From Sporobolomyces roseus (Eukaryota > Basidiomycota > Microbotryomycetes > Sporidiobolales > Sporidiobolaceae): DNA of 64,000 nucleotides. The translations under genes and the position numbers were made by a program. The notes below the pieces were generated by a model. It was not told where the DNA came from, did no database searches, and was given only the letters and a program-made list of their open reading frames with translations. The stretch lies in NCBI GenBank assembly GCA_016617785.1, contig JADILM010000005.1, positions 1,550,001-1,614,000 on the forward strand, in the 5' to 3' direction. This document shows, in pieces, positions 11,325 through 28,075 of the stretch (position 1 is its first letter; each line of letters begins with the position of its first letter).

Positions 11325-12161
11325 GTCGAGGGAGGAAGAGGGGCTCGACGAGAAGGTGTGAAGAGGAGGAAGGCAGTAGCGAGGAAGCAAGAGGGGAGAG
11401 AAGAAAGAAGAGATCAAACTTTTTTTTCGTCGGACGGCGAGTTGACCCGAGCTATCTGATCACATCTTATCCCGAACTATTCCTAAAAGTGGGTTCTGCA
11501 GTGTGAACCCCTGCGAGAATCCTCCTGCAGGAAAAGGGAGAACAAAAGATTGATTGGATGCCCCCAGATTATCAGCTTGATCTCGCGACTTTCCGTCGGA
11601 AAAGTGATCGCAAAGACTGCTTCCAAGCGTTCTCGACCTCGTGTACTTTCCGACGAACCCCATACTTCTGCCGGTTGATCCGTTTATGCTTCGGGAGAGT
11701 CAACCTTGAATCGTAAACCGGGAAAAAGTCGAGGAGGAAAAGTTGCAGAGGTTGAATCGTAGATGCCGGTAGAAGCTGCAGAGTACTCTGATATGTACCC
11801 TGAGCTTGTCAGAAACGAAGCAGCAGTACAGAGCGAAGTGTAGGAAAGCAAGAGACGTACCGAATTCTCTCCTTTCTACCACATTCTCACGTTGCTCTGA
11901 TCGACTCTACAACGCGTGAACTAGCAAATAGAAGCCTCACAAACTCCCCAAGTTTACTAAAGAGGACTCTCGCGCGTTACTCGCTACTCTCGACTTCACT
12001 CAACTCAAACTTCATCTCAACTCGTTCGTCATCTCATGAGCAACACAGGTGAGTATAGCTTCTGACCTTTAATCGAGCGAAGTAGCTGACTATTCCCTAG
12101 CGTCGTAGACCTTCCGCAAGACTCGCCGTCGTTCGCTCGAAGTAATGGATCTCGCGCAAGA
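11325..12161. promoter_or_regulatory. Divergent promoter region between transporter and MYND gene C, with GATA-type sites
   Basis: No coding sequence was recognised. On the transporter strand there are three GATA-type elements: ATCAGATAG (11460-11452, one base from the fungal iron-GATA site ATCWGATAA), GATAAG (11471-11466) and TGATAA (11574-11569). A 6-bp inverted repeat GGGTTC/GAACCC with an 8-base loop lies at 11491-11510. Near 12053-12101 there is a probable 5'UTR intron (GTGAGT ... CCCTAG) for gene C. An ATG at about 12035 would reach a stop straight after this splice, so it is treated as an upstream ORF start. Confidence 0.45.
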
Positions 12162-13144
12162 ATGTTCTCTGCATCAGTAATCTCTGCATCTTCTACTCAA
12201 TCGGGAGACTGCGTTGTCTGTGGGAAGGAGTCGACGATCCGTTGTTCTGAGTGCGCGGCGAATGGGACGGAATCAATGTTCTTTTGTTCAAGAGAGCATC
12301 AAAAACTCGTAAGCCTTCCTCTTTGCTTCCTTCTCTGCACATTCTCCTGCATGCTTCTCTACATGTCGAGCTCACACATCGAAGCGTCTAGGTCTGGTTC
12401 ACTCACAAGCGAGTTTGTGGGAAAAGGTCAAACCCTTTTCGGTTCCCTGCTCTTACGGACAAGGAAATCGACGGAATGGTAGAGCTCAGTACACTACCTA
12501 TGATGGTCGCCGGTCTCGGTATGAAGAGATGGGTAGATATGTTCGCGATGAGGGAAGGAGTTCCGGATGTCCCTGGACTTCGCGAGCATGCGTTCAGAGT
12601 ACGCTCAATCCCCTTCCCTTGTCCTTGATATTGCTGACGATTGAGTGACGATGTCTCTGTCTAGGGAAATCTCGAGTGTCTGCGAGAAGAAGGACCGGAT
12701 GAAATGCTCGACCTCGACGAAACATCAGTCGTGATGGGAAATCGACGAACGGCTCAGGTCTACCGTGCCGGCATAGAGCCCTTCGAAGCTGCTCGTCAAG
12801 CGATATGCGCTCATCCTTTCGACTTCATGGCTTGCACATTGACGAAACTCAGAATACCAGAACTGTTGGATCCGACTTCGTGTCCTTGGTGGTCGAATCT
12901 AATGCATCGATACTTGACTTTCGTGACGTTTCTAGTCCTCGGAGGTCGATCTACCACTCTACGACTACAAACGAATGACTACCTCCTCCACACCCTCGGA
13001 GAACTCAAACTTCTGATCATCAATACTATCAACTTTTCTCATGCCGACATCGGGATGGCTCTACTTTCGACCCTCGTTAGCGAGGAGGCAGCAGCCGATG
13101 TATCCCGTCCTCTATTCCAGATTGAGACCAGAGGAACTTTCTGA
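12162..13144 (+). CDS. MYND-type zinc finger protein C
   Basis: Exons 12162..12308, 12392..12598 and 12665..13144 give 277 residues. The finger reads CVVC, RCSEC, MFFC, EHQKL, then 'VWFTHKRVCG'. The usual 'TDW' before the fifth ligand is 'TES' here. The linker 'SNPFRFPALTDKEID' is followed by a C-terminal module that is recognisable ('HPFDFMACTL', 'WWSNLMHRYLTF') but more diverged than in the other copies: the final THPKEA-type helix is replaced by 'NFSHADIGM'. It starts 837 bp from the divergent transporter start and is followed by gene D. Exon 1 and 2 lengths (147, 207) equal those of genes F and G respectively. It may be evolving under weaker constraint. Function unknown. Confidence 0.85.
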
Positions 13145-13806
13145 AGAATCTCGTTGTGAGATCGCTCAGAGTCGCTTGTATCACTCGGGTACGCTCAATT
13201 TCGCCCTCTCGTGCTTGTAAGTATCGTGCTGACTGCCTCTCAATCACGGCGCTAGTATTACTCGCTGTTGCAGCTCGACAGTCAGATTGAAATAGATTGT
13301 ACTTTCGCAACGACGACGATTTCGTTTTGGAACCTATCTGAACCGATGCCGCTGTCAAACATGAGATCAAGCTGAACGCTGCAACAATTTTCACTCCGAC
13401 AAGCGTTAAGGTGAGCCTCTTGGGAATCGGAATCGCTGCGTGAGTTGCGCTTTTCTCTGTTCTCTCTTTGCATCAAGCGATGGCTCTGATGCGATCTTCA
13501 CTCTTCTCAGGTTGACAGTATGCACTCTCAAGCGTCTCTATCTGCCACGACGCATCCTTCACAGCCATCCGAATTCGAACGGATTCAGCAGTCTCGACTT
13601 TCCTCAAACCTGTCCCCTCTTACCTTTCCTTTCGCCTTCCTCATTCGCCGCTGTAATCATCTCATCGACCGCTCTCAATTTGCTACACACTCTCGTCGTC
13701 GCCGTCGTCGTCGTCGAAAGAAGTCCGAGGAGCTCTCGGAGTCCAACAATACCTTTTCCCGAAACTCTCCTTTTTCCTCTCTCTTCTTCTCCTCACTCAG
13801 TCTCGC
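13145..13806. promoter_or_regulatory. Intergenic region and leader of MYND gene D
   Basis: No gene was seen. It includes a possible leader intron (GTGAGC near 13411 to TTCTCAG near 13511) and a (GTC)n microsatellite at about 13688-13714. Upstream ATGs, such as the one at 13519, lie in other frames. Confidence 0.4.
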
Positions 13807-14686
13807 ATGTCGACTTCTCCTCTCGGTGACTGTGTCGTCTGTGGCCAGAGGACGGCGAAGCGCTGCAGCTCCTGTGCGTCTCATGGAACTGACTGGATGT
13901 ACTTTTGCTCTCAGGAACATCAAAAACTCGCGAGTGCTTTTCACTGGCTTCAGCCCAAATGAATTAGATGCTGACAGCAATACGAGATAGGTCTGGAAGG
14001 TGCACAAATTTGTCTGTGGTCCGAGGTCGAACCCTTTCTCGTATCCCGGGTTCTCGCAAAAGGAACTCGACGAATTCACCACTTTGAACGAGAATCCAAT
14101 CTTCCAGCCTGTTTTCAGCCGAGTCTCGCAAGTCCATGGAGGTTTCGAGAGTATCAAAGTGCGGGTTTTTCTTTCTGACCTCTCTTCGTTTCGTCGCAAC
14201 TGACAACTTGGTCGACCCTCGCAGGATCAAATACCAAACCTCAAAGATCCTGGCCTTGACCAGCATCTCTCTACCAGAGACAGCATCATGTTCGCTGGAA
14301 TGCGTGGCCTGATGCACGGCTTTCAAGAGAGTTACGAGATCGCACGAGGAGTTCCCGCGCTCGAGGCTCGCCGACGTCTCGCCACCAAATCCCCGTTCAA
14401 CGTATTGGCATGCATCATTTCGGAGTCTCCCATCCCTGAACTTATCAAGAACCCTGCCTATGCCTCTTGGTCGACTCCATTCCAACACAGATTCCTCTTC
14501 TGCACATTCTTCTCCAACTACGCGAACATCAAAACTACCCTTCCAATACTACAAGCCGCCGAGTACACGACAAATGAGATGAAGCGCTTTGTTAGGGAGG
14601 TGGTCGCTGTTGCGCCTCCGAAAGAGGCTAGACTTTGGTTGGATTGGATGCCGGAAACCTCGCAAACGCTCAGCGTTCCTTCGTAG
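13807..14686 (+). CDS. MYND-type zinc finger protein D (with GC-AG first intron)
   Basis: Exons 13807..13929, 13991..14158 and 14225..14686 give 250 residues. The finger is CVVC, RCSSC, MYFC, EHQKL, then 'VWKVHKFVCG'. The linker 'SNPFSYPGFSQKELD' follows, and the C-terminal module is textbook for the family: 'SPFNVLACII', 'WSTPFQHRFLF', 'RFVREVVAVAPPKEAR'. Intron 1 starts with GCGAGT instead of GT (13930) and ends GATAG; no GT donor keeps the frame. Intron 2 has a weak GTGCGG donor. Exon 2 and the start of exon 3 ('HGGFESIK' then 'LKDPG') are clearly akin to gene A, while the N terminus 'TSPLGDCVVCG' is closer to genes G and H. Start chosen by the paralogue pattern. Function unknown. Confidence 0.87.
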
Positions 14687-15865
14687 TGACCAGGTACACT
14701 TTGGAAGACTGTAGCTTAGCGTGAGGGTTCGGGAGTAGCAGTGCTGTCTGTCATTTTGTATCAGATAGTTTGATTTGAGAATCATGATTTTGCTTCGACT
14801 CCCGAATTCTCGGCTCGCAGAGTACGTTCCGCAGAACAGCATATACCGATTGATACGATGAAGGAGAACTGAGCGAGTCGGACGAGCTTGGAGAGAGTGG
14901 AAAGGAGAGAGAGCTGGGCGAATAAGCTGAGAATCAGCGGGAGGAATGGATGAAGCGAGAGAACTTGGAGAAGTTAGAGGTGAGCGGATATCGAAGGGAA
15001 GGATGAGGCTTGAGGAGCGAGCGAAGGATGGGAGATAATCAGATTGGTGCTATGAGAGTGGGAAGAGCATCAGCACAGCTCAGACGAGTTCAAAAGAGAG
15101 ATTATCGTGAAAAACAGCGTTAGAGCGAACGATCACTCCCCTCTAGCTCATCTCCACAGACCTGTACTCTCGGGCTATCGCTCTAAAAGCTCGTCGAGAC
15201 CCGTAAGCGGTCTATCCTTGTCGTATTCGGATCTGCAAAACGAGGGAAAGCAAAAATCAGTCAGATTTCTTTTACCGAGAGCATGAAGAGATCTCTGTTC
15301 CCAGTTCGTGTAGAGCGCAGAGGTGGACTGACCTCATTCTACTGATAAGGAGCGCCCTTCGGCGATCCTCTACCATCTCGTAAGTCGCTATTCGGAATGA
15401 GATGGAACCAGCGCTGCAGACTATACTTCCACGCTTGCCGATACCGCCGAGCTGAGCCGGGAGAATTCTGGAGCTACAGAGCCCGAAGCGAGGGAAGCTA
15501 GTGAAGTGTAAGGGGGAGAGAAGAGTCCGTTTCCTCTTGCCTTCAACCAACTCGTCAACAACAGCAACAACCTCCTAGATCAGCTTGAAACACGTAAAGG
15601 ATACTCGAAACAGCTTGAATTCCCTCTAGAAGCTATTACGCGAAGCTCCACGCTTTCCTCGCTCTTCCTCGACTCGATCAACTTTCTCATCTTGAAACGC
15701 TTCGACCTCTCTTCGACTCGATTCTAGGGTGCTATCAACTGCTACAAAGGTGAGCATGCATCTTCTGTAGCACCATACAATCAGAGCTGGACTCATTCTC
15801 TATTGTTGTTCAGCTCTCGCTCCTCCTTTCAGCTCTCGAACCCACTTTGATATCCTCATCCAAAG
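14687..15865. promoter_or_regulatory. Long intergenic region and leader of MYND gene E
   Basis: There are about 1.2 kb without a supported gene. The distal part (15550-15865) resembles the upstream regions of genes B and A. A probable 5'UTR intron runs from GTGAGC near 15751 to the TTGTTCAG acceptor near 15814. No degraded MYND copy was recognised by eye in 14.7-15.5 kb. Confidence 0.45.
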
Positions 15866-16827
15866 ATGTCGACCTCTCCCTCTCCTGGTAGCCAACTTCC
15901 CGGAAAGTGTGTACTCTGTGGGAAAGAAAGCATCACTAGATGTTCAGCTTGTGCGAACAGTGGAACGGATTGGATGTTTTTCTGTTCGACTGATCATCAA
16001 AAGCTCGTAAGCTCTTCGCACCTGCTACTCACGTCTCGAATAGAAACTCACAGCGAGCCTGAGTAGATCTGGAAGGTGCACAAATTCGTGTGCGGCTCTC
16101 GCTCGAATCCTTTCTGTTGGCCTGGTCTATCGGAAAAAGAGATCAACGTCTTCATTGGACTCGCGAAGAGGCCCTGGAACCCTGCCATCAGTCAAAGCGA
16201 GTCCTATATCACTGCTCTTATGGAGCAGCATGCGGGGGACGCTCTGGGAGAAATGAGTTTAGCCGAATTCACGGATTTATGGGAGGTTAGTTCGCCTTTT
16301 TTCACTTCGTATACGCATACTTTATTCAGCAGCTTTCACGAGCACAGACCGAGATGCATAAGCTTGCAGACCCCGGAAGAGGCCACGAACCTCCTCCTGC
16401 CGACAGAACTGTCTTAATCCGCGCCCAATCCTACCGACTCGAAACCGTTCACGTTCCAGCCGACAATCCTGCCTTCCGCACGAATCCCGATCTGTACACG
16501 CTTCATCAGCTCGAGATAATGGAACAGAGACCATTCACGATCATGGCTGATGTCATGGAGGGTATCGGGATTCGAAACATCTACGATAATCCGCAGTTCT
16601 CGACCTGGGCTACTACATTCCAACACAAACTGTTGATCTACCTCTCCCTGTTCCCTCTCGTCGCTTACAAGCATCCTGATGAACGTCACTTCGTCAAAGC
16701 CACGCTTACCGAACTTCTTCGTTATGTTCGCGAAGTGATTGCGCAAACGCACCCGAAGGAGGCTCGAATGATTGTCGACGTTTTCGCAGGGGATGACGAG
16801 CGCTATGCAAAGGATGCAGATTCATGA
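15866..16827 (+). CDS. MYND-type zinc finger protein E
   Basis: Exons 15866..16006, 16067..16285 and 16330..16827 give 285 residues. The finger is CVLC, RCSAC, MFFC, DHQKL, then 'IWKVHKFVCG', almost identical to gene A over exon 1 (141 nt in both). The linker 'SNPFCWPGLSEKEIN' and module 'RPFTIMADVM', 'WATTFQHKLLIY', 'YVREVIAQTHPKEAR' complete the family pattern. Intron 2 is only 44 nt (GTTAGT ... ATTCAG), which is short for this genome; a later acceptor 18 nt downstream would also keep the frame. It is the last plus-strand copy and converges on SMC5 with a 226-bp gap. The leader sequence is shared with gene A. Function unknown. Confidence 0.88.
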
Positions 16828-17053
16828 ATGAGCTAGGCTGCAGACAATGAGGGTCAATCCGAGAATGTTTGTAGCACATACTGAAAGTTTTTTGTTCGCT
16901 TCTTCATGACTTGCGTGCAAAGTGCAGAGCAACCGAGAATGTAAGACTTACAGCAGAAAAGCCCACCATTCAATTGGCACAACAGTAAAGTGAAGTATAG
17001 TAAACTAAACGAAAAACGAAACGAAACAAGCTGCTAATTCTGATCGACTTAAC

Positions 17054-22178
<5,125 letters not shown>

Positions 22179-22345
22179 CCTCTGTAGCGAGTGGTGAGGT
22201 GGAAATGGGAGAGGGAAGGATGTTGGTCGAGGGACGCGATGGCTAGCTTTGCTAATTCAGACTCAAAGGTAATCTAATTCAACTTTCATCAATTTCTCTC
22301 TCTCGACCTCGACTACTTGCTCTGGCACTCCTATTTGAATCGGGG

Positions 22346-25300
22346 ATGGGTGATAGACCGCCTTTACCCTCCTCTACCTCAACTTCATCATCAATCCAAC
22401 GAATCCCTCCAGATGGTTCCTCTTCTTCTTCCATCTCACTCTCAACGTTCCAATCCTCTTCCTTTGACGTATCTAAATTCGTACAATCCTTAATGCAATC
22501 AGATGTAGACCAATCAAAATCATCTGGAGGAGGTAAGTTCTCTCTCCCCTCTCTCTTTCCTCTCTCTTATGTGGAGCTCACCTCTCCCAAATGAGGACAG
22601 CATTCGATCCTACACCCCATGTCAAGACACTCGAAAAGACCTTGGCACTCCTCTTACCTTTGAGGAAACAGAATGCTTTAAAAACTTCAGAGTTGGAGAG
22701 ATCAGTACAACAATCTGAGAGAGCGTATCGGGGGGACGTGAGGGGTGCGAAAGCAGGATTCGAAACTGTCAATTCACAATTTCAAACTCTCGATACCAAA
22801 ATCACGAGTGTAGGGAGAACGGCAGTTAGGATTGGGGAACAATTGGAGAGTATAGATAAATTGAGAAAGAGGGCTAGTGAAGCACACGATTTAATCTTGT
22901 ATTACAACGAGTTTGCGAAAGGCGACACTTCGAGATTGGAACAGATGAGGAAAGAGGGTGGGAGAGAAGGGAGACAGAAAGTCGCGGTTGCAAGTAGGAG
23001 GTTGTTGAGTCTGAGTAAAGAGGTCGATATTGGAGAAGGCGAGAGGGGAGGAGAAGGTGCAGAGAAGGTTAGGGAAGGGATAGAGAGGTATTGTGAGAGG
23101 TTCGAAAAGGATATGTTGAAATTGTTTGACAAGTATTATAGGAGGGGAGATCCGAAAGCTATGGCTGTACGTTTCCTTTCCACTTCTCACAATCTCTTTG
23201 TTCCTCGCATGCTGATTGTAAAAGAGTGTGGAACTTACAGCACTGCGCTCAAACTTTACAAGATTTCAATGGAGGTCAATCATGCATTCAAATCTATGTC
23301 AATCAACACGATTTCTTCATTTCGAAAGATCGAGTGATCGAAATCGCTTCAGGCCTAGCGTCTTCCGAAATGTACGTTCTCTTTCCTCTCTCTTCCTTCC
23401 TCTCTCGCTGACACACTCCCCAAACTTTAGTTGGGATTCCCTCCCCGATCCAAATTCACCCTCACCTAAATCCGAACCCGGTCTCCGAAGTCTCTACGAC
23501 GAGATCCGAGTGACAGTAGGACAAGAAGCACAAATCGTTACTGCAGTATTCCCGAATCCAAGTCTAGTGATGCAAGTTTTCCTCCAACGAGTTTTCGCTC
23601 AAGTCGTACGTTCCTCCCTTTCCCCCCCTCTCCTGTGTGATCAGTACTAATAGAAAGTGATTGAATAGATCCAAGGATACATTGAAACTCTAATTGAAAC
23701 TGCATCAAGTTCATCAACTCTCGCATACCTCCGAATCCTCCACCTCGCGCGATCTCAAACAAATTCCCTAGTCGACGATTTGAGAACCCACGAATTCTTT
23801 CGATCCCTTCAAGGTTCCTCCTCCTCCTCTACCTCACATTCCCGTTCTTTATCCTCCTCAAACCCCTCTCTCCTCAATCCACTAGGTTCCTCCTCTTCCT
23901 CCCCTCATTCAACAGCGTTCCCTCAAGGAGGAGGAGGAGGATCGAGTATTACTCAAGTCAGTCAGATGTTGGAACAGAGTACAGAAGAATTGTTTGTACC
24001 TTATATGGAAGGGACTAGGTATTTGGAAAAGGAATCAAAATCACTTACAGAATTGTATGCGGGTAAATTAATCAGGTTCACAAATTGGCATGTAAATCCC
24101 CTTCATTTCCTTCATCTCCCTCCTCTCCCCAACTCTCCGAAAAGCAATCACTAATCAAAAAGATTGGAGAGAACAGCGAGCTACGAATAAAGCGAAACCT
24201 TCTAATACGATTTTCGATCGAATGGTTACTCAACTCTCTGCAGCCGCACATCAAGCACACCTCTCGTCTTCTTCATCAACCACGACTCTCTCTTCCGCTT
24301 CCCCCCCAGAACCTACCGAAACTCAAGCACAAGATTCTTCACGACTCGATCGATTGATGAAGTTTAGTGGGTTATCGAATATTGTAGAGAAAGCGGGAGG
24401 GAGTCCTACGATTGGGAGTCACGAGGAAGGAGGGAAGGAGAGGGCTGGATTGGTCATGTATGAAGAAGGGGACGGAGAGTTGAGTTTGGAAGTTAGTAAA
24501 GGAATGTTGGAATGGCATGCGGAGGCTTTAGGGAGAATGGTTGAATTGAGTCCCGCCGGGGATGTGTGAGTCTTTTCTTCGAGAGTATGACGGGGAGCTT
24601 GAGATGATGCTGATGTCAATTGAGAGGAGATAGACCAAAGAATGCGTTTACATTGTTGAAAGTTTTGGCGGATTCCTTCGGGAAAGCTTATTTGGAAACC
24701 GCTCTCGACACGTAGGTTTTCTTTTCATCTCTTCTCTCTTTTTCTCACTGCTCTTTGCTCACATGTGAGATTCCTGCAGCGCTATTCATCGATTATCACT
24801 CTACGACCCTCGACTCGAACCCTCCCTCTCAATCCTCTCAGTCCTCAAACCAGCAGACATGATCATGCAACTCTGGCAACGCTACATCTCTACTGCTCTC
24901 GTTCCACTCGCCGGGACCTCGGTGACTGTTCGAAGAGAAATGGGAATCTTTTGTAACCATGTTTCGGTACGAATCGAGGGTAAAATCAATTCGATCGTTC
25001 AACGAATGACGGATGGTGTGTTCCCCCTTTTCTCTCCTACATCGAGAGCTTGATTAGCTGACGTAGAGGATGCGAAATAGCGATCGTTTCATACTTGAGT
25101 TTACAACTCTCGAAACAAAAGAAATTGGATTTCAAACCCAAGAACGATGACCTCGCGTTCTCTAGAATCAATACCGAACCTTGTTTGTTGGTGTGTGACT
25201 TCTTGAGCAAGGTGAAAGAACAAGTCGATTCGAGTTTGAGTGGGAGGAATAGAGAAGTGTTTTTGACAGAGGTTGGAGTGACTTTTCATACGTACGTCTT

Positions 25301-26096
25301 CTTCGAGAACCTTCAGAAACAGTTGGGTCTAGCTGACGCAATCTGGGTCATGATTGACGATGGACAGTCTGCTGTTGGATCATTTCAAGAAGTTTCCGAT
25401 AAGCGCTACTGGTGGGTTGATGCTCACAAAGTAAACTATCTGTCTCTCTCACGCCTTTCCTCTTCTCTCCACTTCCCGCCTCTCCCGTCAAAGACGCTTG
25501 GAACTGACTCACGTCCCTTTGAATCGACTCGCAGGGATCTCGCTCTGTACCAAGACACGATCTCAACCTTCTCCCTTCCCCCTCTCAACGATCGATTCGA
25601 GATGCTCCGTCAACTAGGAAACGTCTTCATCGTCCAACCCGAAATCCTCAAATCCTACCTCAACGAATCCTACCTCGCCCGAATCGAGAACCGCTTGTTA
25701 CGACCCTTCGTCATGATGAGAAGTGATTACGGAGAGTTTGGGAGGAGGTTTTGGGATGATATATTTGGGGATAACGTTGGAGGTGTTTTACAGGATGGGA
25801 CGAATCTACAAGGTGCGAATGGAGCGGGAGGAGTTGGGATCGGAGGAATGGGTAAATTGGGAGTTGGATTGGGATCATTGAGTTCGCTGAGCTCGTTCGG
25901 TATGAATACTGGTACGACTAACGCTCAACCAACATCGCCGATTGCGACTTCGGGAGGAGGAGGAGGAGATGGGAGTCTGGGAAGGAAACAGAGTCTGTTT
26001 GGGAACTTGATGAAAGACTTCGAAGGATTGGGATTGAAGGATGATGCTGCTTCAGAATTCGGGAGTAAGAGAGGGAGTGTGATCAGTACTAGATGA
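22346..26096 (+). CDS. SEC10: Exocyst complex component SEC10 (EXOC5)
   Basis: SEC10 is one of eight exocyst subunits tethering secretory vesicles to the plasma membrane at growth sites. The plus-strand gene has several introns. Landmarks in order: 'FDVSKFVQSLMQSD' near the N terminus; a coiled coil with 'HVKTLEKTLALLLPLRKQN'; 'DLILYYNEFAKGD'; 'LFDKYYRRGDPKAMAHCAQT' and, after splicing, 'LQDFNGGQSCIQIYVNQHDF', hallmark SEC10 sequences; and, across introns near 25.3-25.5 kb, 'LLLDHFKKFPISATGGLMLT', a strongly conserved C-terminal motif. The last ~100 residues are Gly/Ser-rich and lineage specific; stop at 26094. Ser-rich insertions occur near 23.8 kb. ATG 22346 starts a short disordered leader. 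It is convergent with MYND gene F. Family assignment is very firm. Confidence 0.94.
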
Positions 26097-26369
26097 AGGG
26101 TGTTACTTTGTCGTCGTCGTCAATTTGTGAGTAAAACTTGTTGTAGCTTTTCGTTTATGCCTTGGTACCCTTTTCTGCAAACCGCATCCTTCTTCTCGGT
26201 TGCTACTACATGTACTCCTCTATCGTCTCTCGATCTGCGAGAAGCAAGCGGCAGACGGAAGAGGCAATTTTTGTTTTACATTCGTTTCGAGACGTTTCTG
26301 CAAGCTATTCGACACGTATCGACGTTCACTCATCCTGTTCACTCGTCTTGTTCTGCTCTTGTGTCCACC

Positions 26370-27290
26370 TTATCCGAGATGAGAAAGGTTTTTGCGAAGA
26401 TCTCGTGCGATTTCTGGGTAACGCGGTTCAACCTTTTCCTTGACAATCTTTCGTAATCCGTTGTTGACGTGAGTGAAGCACTCGCCGTGATCGGCATAAC
26501 GTTTTCTCGGGTGTATGACTTGATCCATCAGCGCGATGTAGAAGAAGTGTAGGTGTTCGAATTCTGACAACCAATCGTAAGATTCACTTTGATGATAGCG
26601 GAATAGATCCATTCGACTCGCGGCAACGTGGGCGGCCAAGTCAATCGGATCGTTCGGAATCTTTGGCGTCGCTTCCCCTGTTACTGCCATCCTCGCTGCA
26701 ATCGCCTCGAAGACTCCCATGCGACATGAATGTGCGTCGCTGCGGCGACTCAGGATCACATGATTCTTCTGTGAAGATTGCTGATGGCCGGGATCTGCTT
26801 CTTTCGCTCCGTTTAGATATATCTGCCACGTAGAAGAGTGAGATTAATTCTCGCTTTGTCCACGACGTCCGAACAACTTGCCTCGAAAGAGCGTCTTCGC
26901 ACTTCAAACGTCGACGGCAGCTTGTATCTATCACTGTACTCGTCAAGCCACGTAGTGAGGCGCTCATTGATGACTGAAGGCAGTTGGCTGATCTCGAGCA
27001 TGTCGTTGATTTCGTCTGGCGTTAAACCAGGCCATTGAAAAGGATTCGACCGTTCTCCGCAGACTCGTTTGTGCATGAACCACACCTATATCACGACACG
27101 ATGAGCTTTGATGGCTCGCTGGATGAAAGAGGGAGAAGCCCACCATTCTTTGATGATCAGTCGAACAGAAGTACATCCACTCTAATCCAGCCTTCGCGCA
27201 AGCTGAACACCTCGTCGTGGTGTTTTTTCCGCATAAGACGCAGTTTCCGGGAGAAGCAGTATCGGGATAAGGCGTGGAAGCGGAGGACAT
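26370..27290 (-). CDS. MYND-type zinc finger protein F (with GC-AG second intron)
   Basis: Minus-strand exons 27290..27144, 27085..26882 and 26822..26370 give 267 residues. The finger is CVLC, RCSAC, MYFC, DHQRM (His as sixth ligand), then 'VWFMHKRVCG'. The linker is 'SNPFQWPGLTPDEIND'. The C-terminal module is present but diverged: 'DPIDLAAHVA', 'WLSEFEHLHFFY', 'KIVKEKVEPRYPEIA'. Intron 2 begins with GCAAGT, the consensus of GC-AG introns, and ends TGGCAG; I found no GT donor that joins the frames at the position used in the paralogues. A probable 5'UTR intron ends TGAGCAG near 27332. This is the first of three minus-strand copies. Function unknown. Confidence 0.86.
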
Positions 27291-28075
27291 GTCGAGAAGG
27301 GGAGAGAGAGGGAAAGTGGGAGAAGGAAGAGCTGCTCAACATCAAAGGAGGTCGTCAGCGTGGTCCATATCGCAAGTAGCAGATGCATAGTCACCTCTGG
27401 AGTCTTCGATAACTCTATACAGTCGAATCGAAGAGAGGTCGAGACGATTCGAGATGAGAAAGTTGATCGAGTTGTGAAAGAGCGAGGAAAGCGAAGAACT
27501 GCTGCTTGCTTCGTTATGGGATTACTGAAGCTACTGAGTATCGATTTACGGCGCGTCTAAGCTAGTCTGAATGTTGTTCGTCGATATTGGTGAAATGGTT
27601 GGATTTAACTGTCGAAATCGCTTCTTGCTCTCCTACACTTGACTCACTCGACTCGGCTTCTGCTTCAGCGCATCAAGGGTGTACTCAGAAGACTAGCTTG
27701 CGGATTTCAAGCTTTCCCGCGAAATGTTTTCACGTTTCGCTTTCGTTTCGCTTTTTGCTTCAGACCCGAAGCTCTTCTGAAGCCAGATAGACACCCTCAG
27801 ATCTCAGTTTTAGTCGCCGGGCAAGATCTGCTCGTTTCAGAGACGTCGGAGATAGCTGGGTGAGCTCCTTTACGCTGCTTCTTCCTCCTCGACGCAATCA
27901 ATTCCAGCGGAACAAACTCGCTGTGACAGCCTCTCTCGTGAGCTCATGTTCTCATGGTCAATGTTCCCAGTCAGAAGAGAACGATAGAAGACGAGCGCGC
28001 AGGGAAACCGCATAAAAGAGCTGAGAATTCGCACAAGTATCCTAATCTACTCCTCTAACTCCCCTGGTCTCTTTC
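27291..28075. promoter_or_regulatory. Intergenic region between MYND genes F and G
   Basis: It holds the F promoter and leader (probable 5'UTR intron, minus-strand GTGACT near 27398 to TGAGCAG near 27332) and the 3' flank of G. Nothing coding is supported. Confidence 0.4.

Noticed and set aside
13675..14488. Minus-strand frames of 174 codons over MYND gene D
   Set aside because: Shadows of gene D exons with no recognisable content; the plus-strand MYND reading explains the region.
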